This document shows, piece after piece, positions 33,349 through 42,869 of a stretch of DNA of 64,000 nt (the first letter of the stretch is position 1; each line of letters opens with the position of its first letter). The position numbers and the translations under genes are program-made. The DNA comes from Desulfonauticus submarinus (GTDB lineage: Bacteria; Desulfobacterota; Desulfovibrionia; Desulfovibrionales; Desulfonatronovibrionaceae), in assembly GCF_900104045.1 (NCBI RefSeq), contig NZ_FNIN01000002.1, positions 1 through 64,000 on the forward strand, in the 5' to 3' direction. The notes under the pieces were generated by a model that was not told the origin of the DNA, made no database searches, and saw only the letters and a program-made list of their open reading frames with translations.

Positions 33349-34113
33349 TTAAACTCTCCAGCGTTGGTTTTCTAAACTAATTAAAGTGAGTCCAATAAAA
33401 GCAATTATAAAAGAGAGAAAATAAATTAAATCTACACCTGAAATCACTCCTTTGGCAAAAGATTCAAAATGAGTTAATAAGGAACAAGAATTAACTAATG
33501 CTTGATAAGATTTTGGAACTATATCCTTAATCCACGCTAGAAGCCACAAAATCAATAATGCTCCAAAACTAAGACAGGCTGAAATAATCTGGTTCTCAGT
33601 AAGAGAAGATAAAAACAATCCCAAAGAAACAAATCCAATGGCTAAAAGAAAAAGACCACTATATCCTGCTAAAGTAGATAAAAATTCAGGCTGAGAATAA
33701 ACAAAAAGCAAAGCAGGACCTACACCATTTAAAACAAGAGCCACAAAAATAAATATACCTACAGCCATTAACTTTCCAAGCACTATTTGGTATTCTTTAA
33801 CTGGATAACTAAGCAGCAATTCAAATGTACCTAATTTTTTCTCTTCACTAAAAGCTCTCATGGTAATAAGAGGGATAAAAAATAACAAAATAACTCCAGA
33901 ATTTTGGAGATAAGGCCGAATAATCCACTCTTGGGGAGTAAAATTCTCTATACCTTGCATTTGCATGGCTTGAAGGCTAAAAAGTTGATACTGGGCAACT
34001 AAACTTAAGAAAAAATAACCAGAAATAAATAAAAAACATGCTAAAACTATATAAGCCAATGGAGAACTAAACAAAATCTTTAAATCTTTTTTTGCTAAGG
34101 TCCAAGTTTTCAT
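33349..34113 (-). CDS. ABC-2 type permease (GldF-like)
   Basis: This 254-residue protein has six hydrophobic segments. The conserved ITMRAFSEEKKLGTFELLLSYPVKEYQIVLGKLMA is the classic ABC-2 permease region. It forms the membrane channel for the ATPase encoded 2 bp upstream. The substrate is unknown. The gene order ATPase-permease-GldG-DUF4340 is a conserved block in deltaproteobacteria. Confidence 0.9.
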   Translation of the reverse strand: MKTWTLAKKDLKILFSSPLAYIVLACFLFISGYFFLSLVAQYQLFSLQAMQMQGIENFTPQEWIIRPYLQNSGVILLFFIPLITMRAFSEEKKLGTFELLLSYPVKEYQIVLGKLMAVGIFIFVALVLNGVGPALLFVYSQPEFLSTLAGYSGLFLLAIGFVSLGLFLSSLTENQIISACLSFGALLILWLLAWIKDIVPKSYQALVNSCSLLTHFESFAKGVISGVDLIYFLSFIIAFIGLTLISLENQRWRV

Positions 34114-34115
34114 TT

Positions 34116-35045
34116 TTACTGCTCCTCCCCGCTATAAACCAACTTTACAAATGCTTCTTCCAGACTAGAACGCTTTGGAAAAAGCTCTAACAGCACACCA
34201 TTACTTTTTATAGCTGCGGCAAAAATTTTCTCCCTAAAATCACCTTCTCTCTTTTGACTTAATTCCAATTTATATCCATCTGTTACTTCTTTTAATTCTA
34301 TTAAAGAAAAACAATCGCCAATTTCTTCCTTAAAGATATTCAAATCTGTTTTTCTTGAAAGCAATAAAATAAATCTCTTTTCACCCGCTTTCTTCACCAG
34401 TTCTTCTAAACTCTCATCAGCTAAAATGCGACCCCGATTAATAATTATTACCCTTTTACATAATAATTCTACCTCTGAAAGAATATGAGTACTTAGTAAA
34501 ATAGTCTTCTCTTTCCCAAGCTCTTTAATAAGGTTCCTTATCTCTCTCACCTGGGTAGGATCTAAACCTACTGTTGGTTCATCTAAAATAATGAGTTTAG
34601 GATCTCCTAACAGTGCCTGAGCTAAACCAACTCTTTGTCTGTATCCTTTACTTAAATAACGAATAAGTTTTTTTTGTACTGTTTTTAACCCACACTCTCT
34701 TATTACCTTATCAACTTCTTTGTTTATATTTTCTACTGATTTTACTTCAGCTACCCACTTAAGATATTCTTCAACCTTTAACTCAGGATAGATAGGAGCA
34801 GTTTCAGGTAAATATCCTAAGTGTTCTCGCAAAAAAAGAGGATTTTTGCTTACATCTTTATCTAAAAAAAATACTTCTCCTTTTGAAGGCCGCAAATACC
34901 CAGTTAATATCCTCATAGTACTAGACTTTCCAGCTCCATTAGGTCCTAAAAAACCTAAAATCTCTCCCTGATGGAGATTAAAGTTAAGATTAAAAAGTAC
35001 CTGCTGTGTTCCATAAGATAAATCAATCCCTTGCACCCTCAGCAT
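34116..35045 (-). CDS. ABC transporter ATP-binding protein (GldA-like)
   Basis: This 309-residue ATPase has Walker A GPNGAGKSST, signature YLSKGYRQRVGLAQALL (the usual LSGGQ reads LSKGY), Walker B LIILDEPTVGLDP and the switch His in LLSTHILSE. The LSKGYRQR form is typical of the ABC-2 subfamily with GldA/CcmA-type exporters. The C-terminal 90 residues resemble regulatory extensions of that subfamily. It is the first gene of the four-gene operon. Confidence 0.93.
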   Translation of the reverse strand: MLRVQGIDLSYGTQQVLFNLNFNLHQGEILGFLGPNGAGKSSTMRILTGYLRPSKGEVFFLDKDVSKNPLFLREHLGYLPETAPIYPELKVEEYLKWVAEVKSVENINKEVDKVIRECGLKTVQKKLIRYLSKGYRQRVGLAQALLGDPKLIILDEPTVGLDPTQVREIRNLIKELGKEKTILLSTHILSEVELLCKRVIIINRGRILADESLEELVKKAGEKRFILLLSRKTDLNIFKEEIGDCFSLIELKEVTDGYKLELSQKREGDFREKIFAAAIKSNGVLLELFPKRSSLEEAFVKLVYSGEEQ

Positions 35046-35079
35046 AAAAAACTCCTTGTTTCAGACATGTAGAAAAAAA

Positions 35080-35108
35080 TTGAATTAATCTAAACCTTAA
35101 ATTATAAA
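35080..35108 (+). promoter_or_regulatory. Possible sigma-70 promoter of the TtcA-like gene
   Basis: TTGAAT (35080-35085) and TATAAA (35103-35108) are separated by exactly 17 bp. They lie about 50 bp before the ATG at 35162, in the divergent gap with the ABC operon. In AT-rich DNA such matches can occur by chance. Confidence 0.4.
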
Positions 35109-35161
35109 TCTAGATTTTAAAGTGTCAAGATACAGATAAGAAGTACTAAACTTATAAAGTC

Positions 35162-35893
35162 ATGGGACGTTTTAAAAAATTACACTTTAGTCAAAAGCAA
35201 GTTATTGGCCTTTGTGGCAAACTTATGCAAAGCCAAAATATGCTTTACGAAGGTGCACGCGTAGGTGTAGCGCTCTCTGGAGGTGTAGATTCTTGGGTAC
35301 TTATTAAGACCCTTATTATTAGAAGAAAAATCGTACCTTTTAATTTTGAACTAATGATACTTCACTTAAATCCAGGTTTTTCACCTACAAACCATAAACC
35401 CCTTTTAAATTGGCTAAATCATAATCAAGTTGCTGCTCATATAGAAATAACTGACATTGGGCCAAAAGCCCACTCTCAAGAAAACCTAAAAAAATCTCCT
35501 TGTTTTTTGTGTGCTTGGGAAAGAAGAAAAAAACTATTTGAATTATGCAATAAGTATAAACTATCACATTTAGCCTTTGGACATATTCTTGATGACTTGG
35601 TAACAAACTTCTTCATGAACCTAGTTCAAAATGGGAGAGTGGATGGTCTTCAAGCTAAGGAGTCATTTTTTAATGGAAAATTAACTGTTATTAGGCCTCT
35701 TCTTGCAATAGACAAAAAAACTATTGTTCAAGCTGCCAAAAAATGGAAACTTCCTATATGGGAAAATCCTTGTCCTTCAGCTAATACTACTAAACGCAGT
35801 TACTTTAAACATATTCTATCCACTATTGCACCTGAAAAGAGATTAGTAAAAAATATTTTTCGAGGAATACGGCGTTGGCAACTTGACTTTTAA
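35162..35893 (+). CDS. TtcA-like tRNA sulfur-carrier/thiolation protein
   Basis: This 243-residue PP-loop ATPase has SGGVDSWVLIKTL for ATP binding. It has CFLCAWERRKKLFELC (the CxxC that binds an Fe-S cluster in TtcA) and a third Cys in ENPCPSANTTKR. TtcA installs 2-thiocytidine at tRNA position 32. Related enzymes thiolate other tRNA bases, so the exact target is uncertain. The SGGVDS motif differs from the TtcA-typical SGGKDS. Confidence 0.82.
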   Translation: MGRFKKLHFSQKQVIGLCGKLMQSQNMLYEGARVGVALSGGVDSWVLIKTLIIRRKIVPFNFELMILHLNPGFSPTNHKPLLNWLNHNQVAAHIEITDIGPKAHSQENLKKSPCFLCAWERRKKLFELCNKYKLSHLAFGHILDDLVTNFFMNLVQNGRVDGLQAKESFFNGKLTVIRPLLAIDKKTIVQAAKKWKLPIWENPCPSANTTKRSYFKHILSTIAPEKRLVKNIFRGIRRWQLDF

Positions 35894-35967
35894 AAAATAT
35901 CCCCATAGATATAGAAAAATTATTATTCATATATAGTTAAAAAATAAATCAAGTTCTAAAAAAGGCC

Positions 35968-36870
35968 ATGCTAACTCAAAAATACGAAATTCTAATTTTT
36001 AAAGACAAAAAAGGTTTAAGCAAAAAAATCACTCTTAAAGGATGGATGCTCTATTTATTTATTTTTCTTTTTGTAGGAATTACGGGAGTAAATATTTATT
36101 TTGGATATAGAGCAATTAATTATACTAATTTACAAAATCTTTACCATAAAACAGCTGCAAAATTAGAAAAACAAAATTCTCAACTTCTTTCTTTTGCAAA
36201 AAAGATAAAACAACTAGAGTCCAATGTTGCTAAAATGAGTGAATTAGACAGGAAATTAAGAGTTATGATGAATTTAGAAGGAAGTACAAATCTTTTAGAA
36301 GCAATTGGAGGAACACCAGAAAACTCCTTTACTTTTGACTTCATCCCATCTTATCGCCAAGAAGCTCTTGCTCGAAAAATGCATAACTTTTTAGAACAAC
36401 TTACTACGCAAACTAAATTAGAGAAGGTTAGACAAGAACAATTAATTGAACTTCTAAAAAATAAACAAGCTATTCTAGCCTCTACTCCTTCTATTTGGCC
36501 AACCCAAGGATGGATTTCTTCAGGATTTGGCTATAGAATTTCTCCGTTTACAGGACAACGGGAATTCCACAAAGGATTAGATATATCTGGACCTGTGGGT
36601 ACTCCCATTATTGCCCCTGCAGATGGCGTGGTAGTGTTTTATGGAGTAAACGGTGGATATGGACTTTCTTTATTAATCGACCATGGGAATGGTATAACCA
36701 CAAGATATGCACATCTCCAGAAAGCAGTTGTAAAAAAAGGCGAAAGAGTGAAACGAGGCGAAATAATTGCTTATATGGGAAATAGTGGTAGATCAACAGG
36801 ACCTCATTTACATTATGAAGTCCGAATAAACGGAGTTCCAGTAAATCCTCTGCATTATATTTTAAATTAA
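35968..36870 (+). CDS. M23-family murein endopeptidase
   Basis: This 300-residue protein is anchored by one helix (about 27-46) and then has a coiled-coil region to about 170. The LytM/M23 domain has all zinc ligands: His and Asp in FHKGLDIS, and the HxH in GPHLHYEV. YAHLQKAVVKKGERVKRGEIIAYMGNSG is typical. Such proteins cleave peptidoglycan peptide bridges during growth or division. It precedes the flagellar genes by about 170 bp. Confidence 0.93.
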   Translation: MLTQKYEILIFKDKKGLSKKITLKGWMLYLFIFLFVGITGVNIYFGYRAINYTNLQNLYHKTAAKLEKQNSQLLSFAKKIKQLESNVAKMSELDRKLRVMMNLEGSTNLLEAIGGTPENSFTFDFIPSYRQEALARKMHNFLEQLTTQTKLEKVRQEQLIELLKNKQAILASTPSIWPTQGWISSGFGYRISPFTGQREFHKGLDISGPVGTPIIAPADGVVVFYGVNGGYGLSLLIDHGNGITTRYAHLQKAVVKKGERVKRGEIIAYMGNSGRSTGPHLHYEVRINGVPVNPLHYILN

Positions 36871-37043
36871 TTTGCCATGTTGCCCTGCTCTTTAGTGAAT
36901 TCTTTTTTAAAGTAAAATTATTCAAAAATCTGTTTTTTCCTTCAAAAAATTCATATCGTTAAATTTTATCTTTTTCTTATATTTATTAAGTCTCTAAAGA
37001 TTCCTCTCTTCTATTGTGGCCTTATTTTTGCTTTTTCACCAGC

Positions 37044-37823
37044 ATGAATCTTTTTAATTTTTCTCCTGATACAATTTTAAGTTTTTTTCTTACTCTTTTT
37101 AGAGTAAGTATAATTCTCTTTTTTCTTCCTTTTTTTGGAGCAGGCGCTATTCCAAATAAGATTAAGGTTATGATTTGTTTAACTTTAAGTTTTGCATTAT
37201 GGCCCTATCTTAATTTCCCAGCTCACTATTTCCCTGCTCATCCTCTAAATATATGCTTAATGATATTTGGTGAAGCTCTGTTGGGCCTAACCCTTGGGCT
37301 TATTATTCATTTCCTTTTTGCTGCCATTCAAACAGGTGGACAGTTAGTAGGATTTCAAATGGGATTTGCTATGATTAACGTAATTGATCCAATTACTGGA
37401 GTATCAGAGGCTGTAACAGCTCATTTTCTCTATATGGTCTCAATCTTAGCCTTTCTCAGTCTAAATGGGCATCTATTTATACTTAGAGGTCTTGCTGAAA
37501 GCTTTAAATTTATTCCCCCAGGGCAAGTTTTTTTCTCTCCTTTTTTAGTAAAAAATATGCTTTATTTTTCTAGTCAAATTTTTGTCTTGGCGATCAAGAT
37601 TGCTGCACCAGTTATGGCGGCTTTATTTTTAATTGACCTAGCCTTAGCCCTAATATCAAGAGCAGCCCCACAAATGAATGTCCTTTTTGTTGGATTTCCT
37701 TTAAAAATTATAGTTGGCTTTTTATTCTTAGGATTTTTATTTGAAATCATGGTTCTATATATGCAGGATTTTATTCTGCATCTTGATAAATATTTTTCAA
37801 TTATTTTAAAAGGGATACATTAA
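37044..37823 (+). CDS. fliR: Flagellar export apparatus protein FliR
   Basis: This protein of about 259 residues has six or more hydrophobic helices and FliR features: FRVSIILFFLPFFGAGAIPNKIKVMI, then GGQLVGFQMGFAMINVIDPITG and the C-terminal NVLFVGFPLKIIVGFLF. It forms part of the export gate with FliP and FliQ, whose genes are not in this window. ATG 37044 is preferred; a GTG at 37014 is possible. No strong ribosome-binding site is seen for either. Confidence 0.93.
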   Translation: MNLFNFSPDTILSFFLTLFRVSIILFFLPFFGAGAIPNKIKVMICLTLSFALWPYLNFPAHYFPAHPLNICLMIFGEALLGLTLGLIIHFLFAAIQTGGQLVGFQMGFAMINVIDPITGVSEAVTAHFLYMVSILAFLSLNGHLFILRGLAESFKFIPPGQVFFSPFLVKNMLYFSSQIFVLAIKIAAPVMAALFLIDLALALISRAAPQMNVLFVGFPLKIIVGFLFLGFLFEIMVLYMQDFILHLDKYFSIILKGIH

Positions 37824-37832
37824 GAGAATACA

Positions 37833-38900
37833 ATGCCCCAACGAGATCCTTCCAGAACTGAAAAAGCTACTCCTAAAAGACGCAGAAAAGCAAGAAACGA
37901 AGGAAATGTTCCTAAAAGCGGAGAATTAAATAAAGCAATATCCATACTAGGGGGACTAATTGGACTGAAAATATTACTAGGTCTTATTAGTGAAAGGTTA
38001 TCAGAAGTGTATTTATATTTTATAAAGCAAAGCTTTAATATCTCTCTAAATAGAGAAAATATATTTCACTTACTAATATACTCTAGCAAACAAATAGCTA
38101 TAATGGTCTTACCTATTATGACTTTTATACTATTATTATCAGTAGTTAGCCTAAGATTACAAGTTGGTCCGTTGTGGACAACAAAGCCATTACAACCAAA
38201 ATTTAAAAATTTTAACTTAATAAATGGTATAAAAAGATTATTCTTTGATGTGAAAACCCTTATCAATATGTTAAGAAGCGTCTTACAAGCTCTTTTTGTA
38301 GGAATAGCTCCTTATATAATTCTTAAAACAGAGTTATCCCATAATATTTTAAATTTATTTTATGCATCTATTCCTCAAATATCTAGTTATATTCTCCAAA
38401 CTGGTTATAAAATGACCATTTATGCTCTTGTGCCTATGTTTATTATTGGATTAGCTGACCTCGCTTATACTAGATGGGATTATGAAGAAAACCTTAAAAT
38501 GACCAAAGATGAAGTTAAAGACGAACGCAAACAGGCTGAGGGTGATCCTACTATAAAAAACAAACAAAAGAAAAAAATGCTTTCAGTTATGCAAAAAAGA
38601 ATGCTCCAAGATGTACCAAAAGCAGATGTAGTTATCACTAACCCTACCCATATTGCTGTAGCTATTTTATACGATCCTACAAAAGCACCTGCCCCTATAG
38701 TCCTAGCCAAAGGAGCTAATAAGATAGCTGAAAAAATAAAGGAAATCGCTAGAGAAAACAATGTCCCTATCAAAGAAAATAAACCTCTGGCACGAGCCTT
38801 GTATAAAAGTGTAGAGATAGGAGAAACAATTCCAGAGGAGCTTTATCGAGCAGTAGCAGCAGTACTAGCTCAGCTTTATAAATACAAAAAACAAAGGTAA
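37833..38900 (+). CDS. flhB: Flagellar export apparatus protein FlhB
   Basis: This 355-residue protein starts with the hydrophilic RTEKATPKRRRKARNEGNVPKSGEL, has four membrane helices, and carries the autocleavage motif NPTH (ADVVITNPTHIAVAILYDP). FlhB switches export specificity from hook to filament proteins after self-cleavage. It follows fliR by 9 bp and precedes flhA by 15 bp. Confidence 0.97.
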   Translation: MPQRDPSRTEKATPKRRRKARNEGNVPKSGELNKAISILGGLIGLKILLGLISERLSEVYLYFIKQSFNISLNRENIFHLLIYSSKQIAIMVLPIMTFILLLSVVSLRLQVGPLWTTKPLQPKFKNFNLINGIKRLFFDVKTLINMLRSVLQALFVGIAPYIILKTELSHNILNLFYASIPQISSYILQTGYKMTIYALVPMFIIGLADLAYTRWDYEENLKMTKDEVKDERKQAEGDPTIKNKQKKKMLSVMQKRMLQDVPKADVVITNPTHIAVAILYDPTKAPAPIVLAKGANKIAEKIKEIARENNVPIKENKPLARALYKSVEIGETIPEELYRAVAAVLAQLYKYKKQR

Positions 38901-38915
38901 AATTAGGTCAAAAAA

Positions 38916-41018
38916 ATGGCAGTAAAAGTCCCAACTATTAATATTGATTACTCTCGATTCTCTAAACAGGGCGATCTATTACTTGCGGCAGGCGTTGTAA
39001 TTATACTTTTTGTAATGCTTATTCCCATGCCAACAATTATTTTAGACGTAATGTTGGCCTTTAATATTTCTTTTGCCCTTGTGATCCTTATTACCACAAT
39101 GTTTATGCGCACTCCCTTAGAATTTTCTATTTTCCCCTCTCTTTTGCTTATAACCACTCTTTTAAGATTAGCCCTAAATGTAGCTTCTACCAGACTTATC
39201 CTTTTAAACGGCGATCAAGGGACTGTAGCTGCAGGTAAAGTAATTCAGGCCTTTGGGAACTTTGTGGTAGGTGGCAACTATGTTATTGGAATTGTTATCT
39301 TTCTAATTTTATTCGCTTTAAATAAAATGGTTATTACCACAGGTACAACCAGAATTGCAGAAGTAGCAGCTCGTTTCACCTTAGATGCCTTACCAGGTAA
39401 ACAAATGGCCATTGAAGCAGATTTAAATGCAGGTATTATTGATGAAGACGAAGCTAGACGCCAAAGAGAAGCAATTAGAAGAGAAGCTGATTTTTATGGA
39501 GCAATGGATGGTGCAGGTAAGTTTGTTTCAGGAGATGTAAAAGCAGGTATGCTTATTACCTTAATAAATATTATAGGAGGTTTTTTTATTGGGGTTTTAC
39601 AAAAGGGTATGCCCTGGCAAGAAGCTGCTCAAACATATACTTTACTCACTATAGGAGATGGTCTTGTTTCTACCATTCCTTCTCTTATTATCTCTACATC
39701 AGCAGGTATTATTGTAAGTAGAGCTGCAGCAGAAGCCCAAATGGGTGAAGAATTCTTAGGGCAACTTACCATGCATCCCAGAGCTTTAAAGTTAGTAGCT
39801 AGTGTTCTACTTTTATTTGCTCTGGTCCCAGGCATGCCTACTATTGCGTTCCTGATTCTTGCTAGCGTCCTATTTATGCTCTCTCTTATTGCAGCCAAAG
39901 AAAAAGCTAGAGTAACAAAACAAGAACAAACACAAGCAAGCAAATCTCAAAAAAGTCAAGATTCTCCAGAAGAAGTAACCGCACTTCTTCCTTTAGATAC
40001 CCTTTCTCTAGAAGTGGGATATGGATTAATTCCATTGGTAGATGAAGAACAAAATGGTAACCTTTTAACTAGAATTAAATCTCTTAGAAGACAATTTGCT
40101 TTAGAAATGGGTGTTATTATCCCTGCTATTCACGTCAAAGACAACCTAGAATTAAAACCAGGCGAATATAGAGTGCTTATTAAAGGAAACGAAATAGCTA
40201 AAAGTGAAATTTTAATAGATCACTATTTGGCCATTGATCCAGGAGATATTAAACACAAAATAAAAGGGATTGAAACTTTAGAACCTGCTTTTAACATGCC
40301 TGCCCTTTGGATACCTAAAAACAGAAAAGAAGAAGCACTTTTAGCGGGCTATACTGTAGTAGACCCAGCTACAGTTATAACTACTCATCTAACCCAAATA
40401 TTTAAACGTCATCTACATGAATTTCTAGGCAGACAAGAAGTACAAAACCTCTTAGATAACCTTTCCCAAAGAGCCCCAAAAGCTGTGGAAGACCTTGTTC
40501 CAAATATTTTATCTCTTGGCACAGTTCAAAAAGTTTTACAAAATCTTGTAAAAGAAGGCGTATCAATTAGAGATCTCTTAACTATTGTTGAAACTTTAGC
40601 AGATTATGGTCAAACTACAAAAGATCCTGTGCAACTTACAGAATATGTGCGTCAAAACATGGCTAGAACTATAGTCAAGCCTTATTTAAGCGCAGATAAC
40701 ACTTTACCCATTATACTTTTAGATCAAGAAATAGAAAATATGTTTCAAGAAAGCCTCCACCAAACAGATTCAGGCACTTTCTTAACAATGGATCCCAATC
40801 TTGCCCATAAAATAATCCAGCGCATCAACCAAACTTTAGAAAATATTGTAGTAAAAGATGGTCAACCCGTGCTTTTAGTACCACCAGTGTTAAGACCTCA
40901 TTTGGCCCAAATTTTAATCCGCTTTATACCCACTTTACCTGTGATTTCTCAAACAGAAATTCCTCCAGATATTAAATTAGAAACAATAGCACAAGTGAGT
41001 CTAAACAATGCAAATTAG
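38916..41018 (+). CDS. flhA: Flagellar export apparatus protein FlhA
   Basis: This 700-residue protein has eight N-terminal helices and the cytoplasmic FHIPEP-loop region (GTTRIAEVAARFTLDALPGKQMAIEADLNAG). A large C-terminal domain from about 350 binds chaperone-substrate complexes. It is the main component of the type III flagellar export gate. It overlaps flhF by 11 nt. Confidence 0.97.
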   Translation: MAVKVPTINIDYSRFSKQGDLLLAAGVVIILFVMLIPMPTIILDVMLAFNISFALVILITTMFMRTPLEFSIFPSLLLITTLLRLALNVASTRLILLNGDQGTVAAGKVIQAFGNFVVGGNYVIGIVIFLILFALNKMVITTGTTRIAEVAARFTLDALPGKQMAIEADLNAGIIDEDEARRQREAIRREADFYGAMDGAGKFVSGDVKAGMLITLINIIGGFFIGVLQKGMPWQEAAQTYTLLTIGDGLVSTIPSLIISTSAGIIVSRAAAEAQMGEEFLGQLTMHPRALKLVASVLLLFALVPGMPTIAFLILASVLFMLSLIAAKEKARVTKQEQTQASKSQKSQDSPEEVTALLPLDTLSLEVGYGLIPLVDEEQNGNLLTRIKSLRRQFALEMGVIIPAIHVKDNLELKPGEYRVLIKGNEIAKSEILIDHYLAIDPGDIKHKIKGIETLEPAFNMPALWIPKNRKEEALLAGYTVVDPATVITTHLTQIFKRHLHEFLGRQEVQNLLDNLSQRAPKAVEDLVPNILSLGTVQKVLQNLVKEGVSIRDLLTIVETLADYGQTTKDPVQLTEYVRQNMARTIVKPYLSADNTLPIILLDQEIENMFQESLHQTDSGTFLTMDPNLAHKIIQRINQTLENIVVKDGQPVLLVPPVLRPHLAQILIRFIPTLPVISQTEIPPDIKLETIAQVSLNNAN

Positions 41019-42045
41019 AACATTTGAAGGAAAATCTCTTTCCTCTCTAATGGCCCAAATAAAAAAAGAAATGGGACCAGAAGCAGTAATTTTAAATACA
41101 GAGACAATAGGGAAAAATGGGTCTACTACATATAAAGTAAGCGTTGCTATAGAATCCTCAGAGAATTACCCCTCTTCAAAAAAAAATAATCTCTCTCTTC
41201 CTGAAGCTAAATTGACTGTCCCTCAAGAAGAATGGTTTAAAACCATTATGCTAGAATGGGAAAACTTTAAGGAATCGATTTTTACTCTTTTAGAACCTCA
41301 ATCCAAACTTAAATTACCAGCCAAATATGCTCAGGCCATACGTTATCTTGAAAAACAAGGGGTAAAAAAAGAAATTTTAATAAAAATAATATCTTCTCTA
41401 ACCAATATAAAAGATAATTCCCTGTTAGGAGTATTAAAAGAAAAAATAAAAGTTAAACCCTGGCCTAAAAATTTTTTAAATAAAAAAATTCACTTTTTCC
41501 TAGGACCTCCAGGTTGTGGTCAAACATCAAACCTTTTAAAAATGCTTTTAAAACTAAAACAACTAAATCCTTCCAATATTTTACTTGCTTATCCCTTAAA
41601 TGGAAATCTAGAAGGCAAGCTTATTTTAGAGCACTATGCCAACCTAATTGATATAGACTTTAAAAAAATTTCACCTGAAAACCTAGACACCCTGCAAAAT
41701 GCTCCTTATGATTATATTTTTATAGATTTACCTCATCAACTACAAGAATTTAAAAAATTTTTAAGTTTGAAAAAAAATAACTCTTGTTTGCATGTAAGCT
41801 TAAGCCCTGTATATGAAGAAAATTATCTAAAATTATTTTTAAATAAAGTAGGAATTAATAAAATTTCAAGTTTAATATGGACAAGGCTTGATGAAGCTAC
41901 AAAACTAGGAAGTATAATAAACTTTTGTGTTGACTATAATTTACCTATATCATTTTTAAGTTATGGAAGTCAGTTAAAAAACTCTTCTTTTATGGGTAAT
42001 AAGGATAAAATATTACGATACATATTTAAAAGAGAAATAAATTAG
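41008..42045 (+). CDS. flhF: FlhF-like protein with degenerate GTPase motifs
   Basis: This 345-residue protein begins with the FlhF-typical MQIRTFEGKSLSSLMAQIKKEMGPEAVILNTE and has the SRP-GTPase NG layout. Its nucleotide motifs are degraded. The P-loop reads GPPGCGQTS, with Gln172 where Lys is required. The G3 DTAGR position reads DLPHQ at 240-244, and TKLDE reads TRLDE at 292-296. FlhF normally places the first flagellar proteins at the pole using GTP. This one probably keeps a structural role only, or no activity. It overlaps flhA and precedes flhG. Confidence 0.88.
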   Translation: MQIRTFEGKSLSSLMAQIKKEMGPEAVILNTETIGKNGSTTYKVSVAIESSENYPSSKKNNLSLPEAKLTVPQEEWFKTIMLEWENFKESIFTLLEPQSKLKLPAKYAQAIRYLEKQGVKKEILIKIISSLTNIKDNSLLGVLKEKIKVKPWPKNFLNKKIHFFLGPPGCGQTSNLLKMLLKLKQLNPSNILLAYPLNGNLEGKLILEHYANLIDIDFKKISPENLDTLQNAPYDYIFIDLPHQLQEFKKFLSLKKNNSCLHVSLSPVYEENYLKLFLNKVGINKISSLIWTRLDEATKLGSIINFCVDYNLPISFLSYGSQLKNSSFMGNKDKILRYIFKREIN

Positions 42046-42056
42046 AGGGAATTGAA

Positions 42057-42869
42057 ATGGCATTTGCTCCAATAGTATTTTCTGTGACTTCTGGCAAAGG
42101 TGGTGTGGGGAAAACAAACATCTCTGTAAGTTTAGCTTATGCGCTTGCAAGCTTAAACCAAAGAGTTGTTCTTTTGGATGGAGATTTAGGATTAGGAAAT
42201 ATAGATGTACTTTTAGGATTAACCCCTCCATACAACCTTCTCCATCTACTTAGAGGAGAAAAAAAATTAAAAGAAATCCTTTATCCCACAGATTTTGGCT
42301 TTTCTATTTTACCTGCTGCTTCTGGTATGTTAGAAATGACTACTTTATCTAATGGGCAAAAACTTGAATTATTAGAAGCTATGGATCCTTTAGAAAATGA
42401 AGTTGATTACCTCATAGTAGATACAGGAGCAGGTATCCACGATCATGTAATTTATTTTAATCTTGCAGTGGAAAGAAGAATAATCGTAATGACTACTGAA
42501 CCTACATCTTTAACAGATGCTTACGCTCTGATTAAAATTCTTAAAAACAAACATAAAGTTAATAACTTTGAAATAATCATTAATATGGCTCCAGATTTAG
42601 CTCAAGGCAAAGAAACATTTAAAAAATTATATCTAGCCTGTGATAAATTCTTGGATAGTGTATCTTTAAACCTTCTAGGAATTGTGCCTTTAGAAAAAAA
42701 GATTAGAAAATATGTTCAAAAACAAAAACCTTTTATGCAAGATAAAAGTCTAAAATCTACTAAAGTTATCAATCAAATAGCAAAAACCATCTTAAATTGG
42801 CCTAAAAAAAGAGAATTAGATGGAAACATTAAATTTTTCTGGAAGAAACTCCTTTTTCAGAATGAATAA
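42057..42869 (+). CDS. flhG: FlhG (MinD/ParA-like flagellar number regulator)
   Basis: This is a 270-residue MinD-type ATPase. The deviant Walker A SVTSGKGGVGKTNISVSLAYAL is intact, as are DGDLGLGNIDVLLGL and the DYLIVDTGAG Walker B region. It ends with a C-terminal helix rich in basic residues. FlhG limits flagellar number by acting with FlhF. Its motifs are complete, in contrast to FlhF here. Confidence 0.95.
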   Translation: MAFAPIVFSVTSGKGGVGKTNISVSLAYALASLNQRVVLLDGDLGLGNIDVLLGLTPPYNLLHLLRGEKKLKEILYPTDFGFSILPAASGMLEMTTLSNGQKLELLEAMDPLENEVDYLIVDTGAGIHDHVIYFNLAVERRIIVMTTEPTSLTDAYALIKILKNKHKVNNFEIIINMAPDLAQGKETFKKLYLACDKFLDSVSLNLLGIVPLEKKIRKYVQKQKPFMQDKSLKSTKVINQIAKTILNWPKKRELDGNIKFFWKKLLFQNE

